From Diphasiastrum complanatum (lineage: Eukaryota; Streptophyta; Lycopodiopsida; Lycopodiales; Lycopodiaceae), in NCBI GenBank assembly GCA_029204225.1, contig CM055099.1:61287753-61351752 (forward strand): a stretch of 64,000 bases of DNA, in the 5' to 3' direction. Position 1 is the stretch's first letter. The number at the start of each line of letters is the position of its first letter. The position numbers and the translations under genes were made by a program. Positions 47,695-60,230 of this stretch are shown here, in pieces. The notes under the pieces were generated by a model. That model saw only the letters and a program-made list of their open reading frames with translations, was not told the origin of the DNA and searched no databases.

Positions 47695-47985
47695 AGCTCT
47701 CTTGTAACTCTCTTCACAGTAGTATACAAGCTCTCTTCAGTCTGATACTCTGAAAGAACATGGTACATTAGCAAGGCGTCTATCTCTCCAGCTGCTATGC
47801 ATTGATGTGATCTATGGCATGATCATTGGGAGCGAGAAGAGTAAATTTACGGCCTTCATTCATCAGCTTTCCCATATCCCAAGCAAAAGTTGTTAGATTT
47901 ACCAAAAGCTCCGCAATTTCACTGTAGCCACCATAATTAGCCAATGCTGAGACAATATCTGCAACTTCCACGTCGCCATAGATGG
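47695..47985 (-). pseudogene. fasciclin-like arabinogalactan protein fragment (FLA)
   Basis: On the minus strand, NYGGYSEIAELLVNLT, then KFTLLAPNDHAID, then YHVLSEYQTEESLY match in order the FAS1 domain of the plant FLA16-18 type: the YGGY..MADLLVNLT block, the VLAPNDEAM block and the EYQTEESMY block. FLA proteins are cell-wall or plasma-membrane glycoproteins. A stop and a frame change fall between the second and third blocks, and there is no N- or C-terminal remainder. It is therefore a broken fragment of a host gene. Confidence 0.75.
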
Positions 47986-48110
47986 GTGGTGTGCAGCAGA
48001 GGGGCCTGGGGCAGGTGCACGAGCTAGAGCTAACACGAAGCAGTAAAAACTCTTCAAGGATACGGCTACGGGAAGGCTGCAGTAAATCTAGCACACCCTC
48101 TCTCTCATTT

Positions 48111-48284
48111 CTGATATCTCTCTCTCCCTCTCTCTCTCTCTCTCTCACTCACCCAGCCACCGCGTTTCACTTACTCTCTCTCATCTGTTTATCTCTCCTC
48201 TCTCTCACACACCAATAGCGCATCAACCTATCTCTCTCTTCTGCTGCTCTCTCTCTCTCTCTCTCTCTCACAGCCGCGCGCGCG

Positions 48285-48323
<39 letters not shown>

Positions 48324-48395
48324 TCTCTCTCTATACAGCCATACCTATCTAACTCTCTCTCAGCCGCGATCCCCTCTCTCATCTCTTCTAGTTTA
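48111..48395. repeat. CT-rich low-complexity tract with a (CG)n core
   Basis: Several (CT)n runs are interrupted by ACAGCCGCG segments and a (CG)n run near 48274-48289. Arg/Glu repeat frames here are artefacts. Confidence 0.95.
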
Positions 48396-48519
48396 TGGAA
48401 AAAAGTGAAGAAGATGACCCGACAACTTTAAGATGGGAACCAGAAGTTTGAAAATAAATCTTGTGCCTTGATGGTAGTTTAGCAATTCACCAAGAGACTA
48501 AAAGTAGGGAGAGAATCCA

Positions 48520-51500
48520 TGTTGCGCCTACGCCTGGCGCTGGGACTTGAGCGGTTTCTCTCAACATGCGCTTAAGTCTAACATTCATCCATCATGCACT
48601 TACATAAAAGCCAACTTAAAAATGTAACAAGCTTAACCATTCAGACATAAGAAAACTGGATTCCCAACCAACCTGGAAGCCAACTCAGAATCCATCCCCA
48701 AAAGGTTACCAAAGGCAAAGACAACCCACACATGAAACCCAAGGCATAGCAGTTGCCAAACCGACCAAATGGCATAGCGGCGAGCCACATGTCGGTGACG
48801 TGGACCCTTAGGCACCGACGACGCAAAAAGGTTGTAGTAAGGGTCCTTCCACTTGGACCAGTCCCAGAGGCGAAACCGAAATGATAATCATCCCCAAGGA
48901 TCAACTTTATTAAATTTGGAAGAGGTTACATTCATACATAGAGTGACTGGTCTCGAGGCCACCAACATGTGCTGGGCATTATGCCTTGCTCGTGCTGGTA
49001 GAAGGAGTTGAGAGCTGGCGACTGGATTCCTGGAGCTGTCCAAGTTTCTGTCTGCCAGACTCTCCCTACGGTTCTGGTGTGATTCGGCGCGCCCCCTCTG
49101 TCTTGGAATATAGTGCTTTCTGGTAAAGCACGCTTTTCTGGACTTAGTTTTTATTTTGCTGATTAAGCTTGGCAAGCCTGGTAGAATTAGTCTGGCTCCT
49201 GGACACGGGTCCCGAGAGCCGTCCCGATGGAAGAATCAACTTGGTTTTTGACTAGGCCATGACTCGAGCTCCAGAGCTAGCTCATGACTTGTGACTACTT
49301 GACTGGCTCACCACAGGTCGGAGGCTTAGTCCTTGACTTTCTAACTAGCTTTGGGACCATAGGGAGCGTCACCCCCTAGAGTCTTATAGGGCACACTGGG
49401 AGCACCCGAGTCAGCTTTACAACATCCTCCCCTCGTTTGAGAAAGCTGATGTCTTCATCAGAGCCAAACTAGAACCTAAGACTCATGGCACGGGCTTGAT
49501 TCACTGGCCAAGGAAAAGACAAACTTCTAGAAAATAAAAAATCACTTTTGCACTTAGCACAGGAAAAGTGTAGATCTAGTTCACTTACGTAAAACCTATG
49601 TAAAGTTGCAACATAATTTAAAGTACTTTAGGCCTCGTGAAAACTGGCAGCCTACTTTATTAACATGGAAATGAAAAGGTACCTGGGCTCCATTGAGCCT
49701 AAGATATGTCGTTTGTAGCGCATCCGAATGAGTCCCCTGGGACTCTAGATTTTCCGTTGGTCGCACAAGGTGAGCTCCTTGAGCTCAGAATCGGCACTCG
49801 GATCCATCTTTGATGTGGACATTGCAAGCAATGTTGACTCCTTTTGAGTTTGCGTCGCCTGATTGATTTTTGCTAGTTCTCCTTTGTTAAAGAGGTGAAT
49901 GAGATTTGAAGGGATTGCTGGCTCAGCTTCAGTTGTATCGTTCATCTCTAATTGATCTCCTGGCACAGCTCTGACGACGCAAGGTTTTTTGCCATTATAT
50001 AACAACACAAGGCTAACCTCTTGCCGCCATGATTTGTTTATTCAATGGCTTGGGGCACGACCTCCAAAGCATTCCCTCTTGTGGTCTCCAGCTCTTTAAA
50101 CCTGGCTTCAAGTTGGGTTAGCCCGTCTCTCATTTCTATAGCGAGGTCTAATTGACTATGGTTTATGGCTTGCATGGATGCTTGCCATTCTTTCCTTTCT
50201 ATTTCTCGGTGCAAGCAGGAGCCATATTCTTGGCCTTGCTCTTCTTCGTCTGTTAATGCTCGCGATTCATCAAGGTGGTCATCCATCTTGGTAAGAGGTG
50301 CACTTCCACTAGTCTATTTTTCTTCTCTTTTTGAAAACTCTCCCCTTTGCACACTGGGCCCCACAGTTCTTTTTCCTTCTTTATTAAGTCAGCTTCAATA
50401 CAAAAGTATCTCCTCCTCAAATGAGCATGATCAAATCACCTGAGAGCCAAGTAGGAATAAGGGGTTATTCAGGTCCAGGCAAGCACACAACAAACAAACA
50501 TACCAACCAAAGCAAACACAGAGGATTTCTCTCAAGTCACATCCCCCTTGAGACCGGATGTAGGACCTTTGCCTAGCCGCGCCCATGCAAATCTATCACA
50601 GAATTAGCCCACAGAAAAACATACATCCAACCATCCGTGCTTTCACGATTAAGCAGCACATTGCCTTAGTCACGCCCCACCAAATTTGGTCGATAGCCCT
50701 TATAGCTAAACGATCGACAACTATCCCGCACCGGCAGCTAACCACCTGTGCTTTACACCCGAATTCGAGCAGCATTTCTATATCAATGTGAATATGTCAC
50801 CCCACACCACACAAGGTACAGACCGTGCTTTCACCTCCCTAGGCAACACTTTGTCTCATCTATCCTACGTGCAGACAGTGCAACGCCCGAACTGCAGGAA
50901 CTGACCATGCTTACACCTCAAGGGCAGCACCTTAACTCATCAAGTCCCCCGTTCTTCTTACCACCCCGACCGTGGATGCACCCGTGCTTACACTGTGGGC
51001 AGCACCTTGTACAATGGCTAACCTGATAAATCCCAAAAAGTGGCCATCCCTGTGAGACTTGCGTAGCTGACCGACTAGTCGGCTTTGATACCACATGTTG
51101 CATCGGCGTCTCAAAGGGCGCTGGGACTTGAGCTGTCTCTCCCAACACACGCTTAAGTCTAACATTCATCCATCATGCACTTACATAAAAGCCAACTTAG
51201 AAACATAACAAGCTTAACCATTCAAACTTAAGAGGCAAAACCAAATGGTAATCATCCCCAAGGATCAACTTTATTAAATTTGAAAAAGGTTACATTCATA
51301 CATAGACTGACTAGTCTCGGGGCCACCAACATGTGCTAAGCATTGTGCCTGGCTCGTGCTGGTAAAGGGAACTGAGACTTGGCGACTAGATTCCTGGCGT
51401 TGTTTGAGCTGCCTAAGTTTCTGTCTGCCGGACTCCCCGTATAGTTCTGGTGTGATTCGGTTTGTGCCCTTTGTCCTGAAATATAGTGCTTTCTGATAAA

Positions 51501-51776
51501 GCACGCTTTTCTGGAGTTGGTCTTTATTTCGCTGATTAAGCCTGGCAGAATCAGTCTGGCTCCCGGACATGGGTCCCGGTGGCAGAATCAACGTGGTTCC
51601 CGACTAGGCCATGACTCGAGCTCCAGAGCTATCTCAAGACTTGTTACTACTTGACTGGCTCACCACAGGTCGGAGGCTCAGTCCTTGACTTTCTAACTTG
51701 CTCTGGGACCATAGGGAGCGTCACCCCTTAGAGCCTTACAGGGCACACTGGGTGCACTCGAGTCAGCTTTACAACA
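48520..51776 (-). mobile_element. complete non-autonomous LTR element (LARD/TRIM-like)
   Basis: Left (3') LTR 48520-49424 and right (5') LTR 51096-51776 both run TGTTGC...TTTACAACA. The element is flanked by the exact 5-bp duplication ATCCA (48515-48519 and 51777-51781). The primer site GCTTTGATACCA (51082-51093, minus strand TGGTATCAAAGC) adjoins the 5' LTR. The polypurine tract GAGGGGAGGA adjoins the 3' LTR. The 1.67-kb interior holds only a gag-like, charged coiled region (about 49745-50286) and no protease, integrase or RT. The left LTR has about 220 bp extra. By eye the LTRs differ at perhaps one site in eight, so it is old. Structurally it looks whole. Confidence 0.85.
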
Positions 51777-51781
51777 ATCCA

Positions 51782-53528
<1,747 letters not shown>

Positions 53529-54430
53529 CTATTTTTGGAAAGTAGATAAGTGGATGAGGTCATGTTTGGACCCATTTTAATTGGGCAATATCAGTACATT
53601 GCATTTGGACTAGTATTTCTAGAATTTTGGTTAAGTACCTAGAAGTTGCTTATTTAGGGCATACTTAGGGAAAGTGGCTAAATGACATATTGGCTGTTAT
53701 AAATAGTTGTACCTGCGTGGAGAATAGATAGTTGTTTTCTCTTATGAAAATTCATCTTTGTTGATTCTATGTCCATCTCTTATGGTTTTCTCAAGATATC
53801 TTGAGTTTCTATGTGTAGAATGTTGACTTTCTTGTTGATGTAGCTTTCACATGTGTGGAGTACTATGTTGTACTACTACTATTGTACAGACAGGGACATT
53901 ACTAAGCAAATTACTCCAAAAATCAAGTAGGAGTGACAATGGTGGTGAATATATTTCTACCACGTTCAAGGCTTTTTGTGATGACCATGGGATCAAGAGG
54001 GAGTACACAAGCCCAAGGACACCACAACAAAATTGAGTGGATGAGAGGAAGAATAGAACTTTGTGTGAAGGTGCCAAAGCCATGAGGTCAAGTGCTAATC
54101 TTCCTAAATCTTATATGCAAAAGATGGCCAAGTGCAATATTGGATGGAAAACCCCTTTTAAAATATTGTTTGGTAGAAGGCCGAGTGTCAACTTTTTCAA
54201 AATTTTTGGATGTATTTGCTATATGAACTCTTGATGATAGAACAAAGGAGGATCCTTCTTCAAAGAAAGGTGTGTTGTTGGCTATAGTGAGGTAAGCAAG
54301 GCTTACAAAGTTTACATTCCTTCAACAAAGAAAGTGGTCATTGGAAGAGATGTCATTTTTTATGAGGGAAGTTTTCCAAAAGCTTCTTCAAGTGGTGTTG
54401 TGGACATTGGATGGGATAGACCATCACCAA
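53529..54430 (+). mobile_element. Ty1/copia scrap (LTR joined to integrase piece)
   Basis: LTR-like sequence (53529-53912), alike to 31145-31535, is directly followed by a late integrase segment (SDNGGEYIS, then DERKNRTLCE and the KAYKVYIPSTKKV region) to about 54420. Gag, protease and RT are absent, so the piece is rearranged as well as broken. Confidence 0.8.
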
Positions 54431-54435
54431 CTGGC

Positions 54436-54900
54436 TTTAGTTGTCCTTTTAGTTGCTTTTGTTTTTTAGTGTGTTTTAGGTGGATTTGAGGGTAGAGTTA
54501 GCTTGTTTTGTGTGTTTTTTTTGTGATTGGACTGTTCTCAGCTAGAGGAGGAGGTGTGGAAAGGTAGTGGAGATCCAAAACAGACTCTAAGGGCTTGACA
54601 TCCCATCATAACCCTTGAAAAACCATAAAAAATAAAAATAATAAAAATAAAAAATAATCAAATCTGTATTTTGGAGGGAAAAGTGGCCAAAAACAACTTC
54701 AGACCTTACCATTTAAAAATCAGTGGGAGCCAACCTTCACATGACTAACAATAGCTCCAGGGTACTATCCCAGACCTACATAGAAGCCTGTGAGAGTTAC
54801 TTCCCAGTAGATATTGAAAAAATAAAGAAAAACTCATAAAAATTCAAAAATCTCTTAAAATTCAAAACTCAAAACTAACATTTGTAGAGAACTCTGAAGC
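54436..54900 (+). mobile_element. Ty3/gypsy leader scrap
   Basis: It matches the leader of the 29988 gypsy family in reverse orientation, e.g. TTAGTTGCTTTTG, CTCAGCTAGAGGAGGAGG and CTCTAAGGGCTTG. It starts abruptly at the end of the copia scrap and has no LTR or coding part. Confidence 0.7.
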
Positions 54901-55456
54901 TCCTGATTCTTCATTAGAAATGAGTGAGAACCATATGTACATATATAGGAGAGCCAAAATTCGTGGTACTTCTTGCATTCAATGCATTTCCTACACCTAT
55001 TCAAGTACAAACTACTATTATCTTGACACCTAACTGCTTGCATGCATAGATTGCACCTTACTTCTACCTACTTTTTCCAAATGTCAAATTCTCAACTATG
55101 AACCTACAAAACTACATGCATGTGTCCATTAGGGTATTTGCATGTCTTGCATGTCGCAATGTAAACTTAGGAGACAATGCATTTATTATAGCTCCGAGTT
55201 TCTACTAGGCCATATTTGACCAATTCCATGTGAAATTCTACATGCATGTCAATCTAGACATTGTCAACATTATTGCATGTCATACTAGACCAACTAGGCT
55301 TTATGCATGTCATTGGAACCTGATCTACCTAACCCAAACTCACCCTATTCTACAAGGATATGTGCTCAATTCACATACCTTGGATATGTACAAAATATTT
55401 ACATGGGTAGGACCCCCCAAACTCAATAAACATAAGATAGATATGTTTTACAATTT
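54901..55456. other. intergenic, no gene seen
   Basis: AT-rich with many GCATGT/ACATGC words. No coding or element signature. Confidence 0.45.
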
Positions 55457-56700
55457 TTAACACTTCAAAGATATGCGTTTTGTCTTTGAATGAAAGACAT
55501 GATCTTGGGATAAACATATGGCACTCTGAGAATCCATCATCATCATGCATGGTTCTCTTTGTGATATGCCAATTGCCTCCAGTATCATCTGCAACCATAC
55601 TACCTCGTTTACCATCTTCAAAGTTGCGACATATTCAACTTTGCAGAGGATTGAGTCACTAATGCTTGTTTTTTGCATATCTAGCTGATTGTTGCTCCAT
55701 ATACTATTGAACACCCTCCAGTTATGGACTTGTTGTCGTCTTTGTAGCTTGCCCAGCTTGCAACACTGTAGTGTTGCAGCTCGAATCCTTTTTCTTCTTT
55801 TTTTGCTTTGTAGGTCAATCCCATATTTTAGGTTCTTTCAGATATTGTAGAGATCTTTTTACCATTTGCCAATGTGCCATGCCAGGATTCGAGGAGAATT
55901 GGCTCAATGCATAGACATGGACATGGAAGGCCAAGTCGGGTCTGGTACAAATTGTAAGGTACATCAGACTACCGATCAAGTTTTGGTATGATATACCTTC
56001 CATCTTCTATCTCTCCTCATCTATGTTCGGGCAGTCTTGCTTCATCAGTCTGGCTCATTGGTGTGGCCTTTTCTTTGTAGTCCATCACTCGATACTGCTT
56101 CACCACCTTTTTGGCGTATTCCGATTGACTCAGATGTATTACTAATCTCTTCTGATCTCCAACCCAAGGCACTGTGTTGCTTCTCCTAGATCTATGATTT
56201 TATAACTTGCAGATATCTGACTCTTCGATTTTTTGATCAGCATCAAAGAGTTTTCTATCATAAGGGAGTCATCTACAAAAATAATTAGAATCACAAAATT
56301 TCTTCCTACTTTTTTTATATAGAAACTACAGTCTAGTTGTGTAGGAACAAAGTTAGAGACTTCAAAAGACTGTCGAGCTTCTTGTACCAAAGCTTGTGAT
56401 GTCTGCTTTAGACCATAAATGCATCGCTACAATCGAAAAACATATTGTCGATTGTCAGGGTCTTTGAATCCTTCAGGCTACTTAATAAAAATTTTCTCCT
56501 CTAGACCTCCGTGGAAAAAGACTGTTTTCATATCATTTGGTGTAATTCCATATTGTATTGTGTTGCGTATGCAAGGAGCAGTCAAATGCATGTCATCTTC
56601 ACCGTTGGTGAGTAGGTATCCAAATAGTCGATATTGTATCTTGCGTGTAGCCCTTGACGACAAGTCTAGCTTTGTAGCATCCTCAACAGTGCCATCTGAT
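55457..56700 (-). mobile_element. Ty1/copia RT and RNase H fragment
   Basis: From right to left on the minus strand: RT start (MKTVFFHGGLEEKIF, about 56490-56540), the GLKQT block, the RT active-site region (LIIFVDDSLM, about 56270), the RT end (GSLMYLTICTRPDLAF, about 55950) and RNase H (EYVATLKMVNEVVWLQM, about 55610). No LTRs adjoin. Several breaks; old. Confidence 0.82.
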
Positions 56701-57545
56701 CCGATAGTGTCATCTGATTCAATTTTTTCACTGCCACATTTTAAAAGTGATAAATGGCTTACACCTGATAGTATGGTATCAGAATCTTTAAGATGCAAAT
56801 TGTTGTTAGATTTGAAAAACTCAATGAAACCAGGCACTGGATCAAAAGTCAATAGATTAAGTTGGTATCTATCCTTATATGTATTTGTAGATTTTTTTTC
56901 AAATGCAAATGTTCATAGAACACCAACATTATTTTTTTGTAAGGATATGCCAGATGACACTCTTTCAGATCTGATGGATGTGGATTGGGAATGCAAGGCA
57001 GTTGGAGATATTGAATGTAGAATTAAGAAATCATCTATGATATTTCGTTATTGCATTTCAAGACAAATGCTTAGTCTTACATTCAGTTACCAAAGATGAA
57101 AACAAATAAGTGAGACCTGGATGTCACTCGATCAGACCTTCAAATGGATGGTCACACAGATTGAAAAAAAGTCCACACTTTCAACAATGAATATATGCTA
57201 GCTACAATTGTAGTGGAGGATCATTGGAGCTTGAGTTATGTCAGACAAGAGCTGGTCTTAATGCACAATGGAATTCTACCAGAACACTTCAGATTCATAA
57301 TCAATGGAAAGTTGGTAAGATTTTAATCTAATATGGAAATCAGTCAATGATTATATAAGCTATTTAATTAGAGAATAAAAAAATTAACAAGTCGCTTATC
57401 TTTCATGCAGATACAAAAAAGACAGAAAAACACAACACCCTGCAAGAATCTTCCGACAGATATCAACATTGTAGAAAACAATGAAAATTTATACAATCAA
57501 TTGTACAAATTGATATCTGTATTCAATAAAATATCATTGGAAATT
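56690..57545 (+). pseudogene. unrecognised exon-like sequence with one clean intron
   Basis: An Asp/Ser-rich open stretch (about 56690-57099, including DDTLSDLMDVDWECK) is followed, after a frame change, by a frame reading NEYMLATIVVEDHWSL and LPEHFRFIINGKL up to 57314. There GTAAGA opens a 96-bp intron, closed by CTTTCATGCAG at 57410. The next exon continues in phase (IQKRQKNTTPCKNLP) as far as about 57545. I do not recognise the family; the HFRFIINGKL part has a faint ubiquitin-like look. The left part overlaps the copia fragment, so its start is unsure. It is probably a decayed host or transposon gene. Confidence 0.4.
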
Positions 57546-57989
57546 TTGTACATCTATGCAAATGATTTAGTTTCTGTATATCTATATGCCTATAATTTTG
57601 TTTTCATATGTCTCTATGTCTATCTGTTCAGCTTGGGTATTTACAAATTGCCCAGTCTCATTTAAAATTTGAACACATCTGGCTTAGACGGCCTAGCATC
57701 AGTCTTTGGTCTAGCAATTGGCCTGGCCAATAGACTAAGGATGATCTCCTGTCAAAATTTATACTCCCAAACCTTCTTCCTCTTGCTATGATCTTCCCAT
57801 TCTTCTTGATGTTGCATATGTTGACACTGAAAATGTTAACCCTTATTCTAAACAGGAACTTAATTTTATTATGAAGAATTCAGATTTTAAAATTTATTTA
57901 TGTTTTCATAATGATATGATTTGTCTCAATGATGAAGAACTTAACATAAATGCCATGAGTATACCCAGGGAGAACACTACAGAATTTGA

Positions 57990-60230
57990 AGCCTATAATG
58001 AACTTAGATAGGAATTAACGATGTTTTTTTAGACCTTCATGTAGGTTTACCACCAAAAAGGACAATTGATCATAAAATTGAACTAATACCTGGAGCAATT
58101 CCAATTGCACAACGTCCTTATAGGATGAGTGCATCAGAAGAGACTAAGGTAAGTACACAATTACATGATTACCTGAAAAAGGAGTGGGTACAACCTAGTA
58201 AGTCTTCTTGGGCATCACCAGTGGTTCTATTTGCCAAGAAGGATGGCACTATAAGATTTTGCATGGACTACAAGAAATTGAACAAGGTAACTGTTAAGAA
58301 TAAACATCCACTATCATGGATGGATGATCTAATAGACTATCTTGGTGGTGCTGGGTACTTTTCCAAGATAGATCTAAGATCGGGTCACCATCAGATACGC
58401 ATTAAGGCAGAAGATATACCAAAAATCGGGTTTCAAACTTGCTTTGGTCACTACGAATTTATGGTGTTGCCTTTTGATTTGACCAATGCACCGGCAACTT
58501 TCCAACAGATGATGAACGATTTGTTCAGACCATATTTGGGAAGATTTGAAGTGGTATTCTTAGATGATATCCTAGTGTTCAGTAAGACTTTGGCGGAACA
58601 TAAAGAGCATCTTAGGATTGTCTTGGACATACTAAGAAGACTCTTTGCCAAGGAGTCTAAATGTGATTTTTTGCTAAGGAATTGTCCTACTTGGGGCATA
58701 AGATCTTTAAACAAGGAGTGGAGATTGAGCCAGATCGTATCCAGAGGGTTATTGATTGGCCAATTCTCACCACAGTTAGGGAAATCAAGTCTTTCTTGGG
58801 GTTTGTTGGATTTTTCTGTCGGCATATTCTCCAATTTGCTCGATTGGCATTTCCTCTTACCCATGCCTTGACAGGCTATAAGAAGCTAAGCCGGAGGGCT
58901 AAGAGTCCACTAGTGGTGTGGACAAAGAGGATATGAATAATTGTTTTGAGTTGCTTAAGAAAAGTGTCACTTCGGCACCAATATTAATCATTGGCAATCC
59001 TAATAAGCCTTTTGTGGTTAGGACCGATGCCAATGATTATGCTATTGGAGCCATTTTGATGCAGGATGGACATCATGTGGCTTATGAAAGCAAGAAACTC
59101 AATCTTGCTCAGTCTAGGTATTGTACCTATGAGAAGAAATTGTTAGCAATTGTTCATTCCTTGAAAATTTGACGACATTATTTATATGGAGCTAGATTTG
59201 AAGTTTTGATGGATCATTAGACTCTTCGATATTTTTGTGATGCTACAGATTTAAAGGGGAGGCAAGCTAGATGGGCTGAGCTGATGCAAATCTTTGACTT
59301 TTCTATATGTTACTATAAAGGAAGTCAAAATACTCTAGCGGATGCTTTGAGTAGGTTACCCGTTATTAATTAGTTGAGCTTTACTATTATAGAACCGGGG
59401 TTGTTTCAGTCTCTTCAAGGACTTTATGAGTCCGATCCTTGTTTTGGAAAATATTGGCAACAAGTACTTTCAGGGGTCAATTCAAGTTTGCAAGATTCCT
59501 TGAATCAGGGAAAGACTGAAACGGATTACCTAATTCAAAACAGGATTTTGTTTCATAAGGGAAAGGTGTGTGTACCGGAGAATGACACAGTAAGGGCCCA
59601 AATCTTGCATGAGTGTCATGATAGTCCATGTGCAGGACATCCGGGTATACAAAGAACACTTGACTTAGTTCGAAGGCAATTTTGGTGGCCTAAGATGAAA
59701 AGTCAGGTAGAGGCCTATGTACTTAAATATACTAAGTGCCAATTAAATAAAGCTGAGAGGCTAAAAGCTAGTGGCCTATTACATCCTTTAGATATTCCTA
59801 CTGGAAAGTGGGAAAGTATATCTATGGATTTTGTGGTTGGGCTTCCACATACAGGGAAGGGCCACAATTCAATTTGGGTCATTGTTGATAGACTTACAAA
59901 GTTTGCTCAATTTATCCCAGCGAAAACTATTGTTAAAGCTTCGGAACTAGCTCAACTATTTGTTGAGAAGGCTTTTCGACTATATGGGCTGCCTTGCGAT
60001 ATTGTCAGTGATCGTGACCCAAAATTCACTAGGAATTTTTGGCAAGCAGTATTTGAAAAGTTGGAAACAACTTCAAGTATGAGTTCTATAGATCATCCAG
60101 AATCAGACGGTCAAACAAAAAAGACCAATCAGACGATGGAGGATATGCTTTGAGCATATGTGGGCCATCGGCAGTCTGATTGGAAATAGTACCTTCCACT
60201 AGTGGAATTTGCATATAACAGTGCAAAGCA
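57990..60230 (+). mobile_element. Ty3/gypsy pol, interrupted at its 3' side
   Basis: Reverse transcriptase ([18 protein letters not shown], then [11 protein letters not shown] at about 58560), RNase H (RTDANDYAIGAIL, about 59020), the integrase zinc-binding region (HPGIQRTLDLVRRQFWWP, about 59640) and the integrase core (VSDRDPKFT, about 60005) occur in order. The sequence stops at 60230 in the VEFAYNSAKH block, where a copia LTR begins. Gag and protease are not recognised upstream. It has a handful of breaks. Confidence 0.88.

Noticed and set aside
48167-48382. Arg/Glu-rich frame
   Set aside because: It is a product of CT-rich low-complexity DNA.
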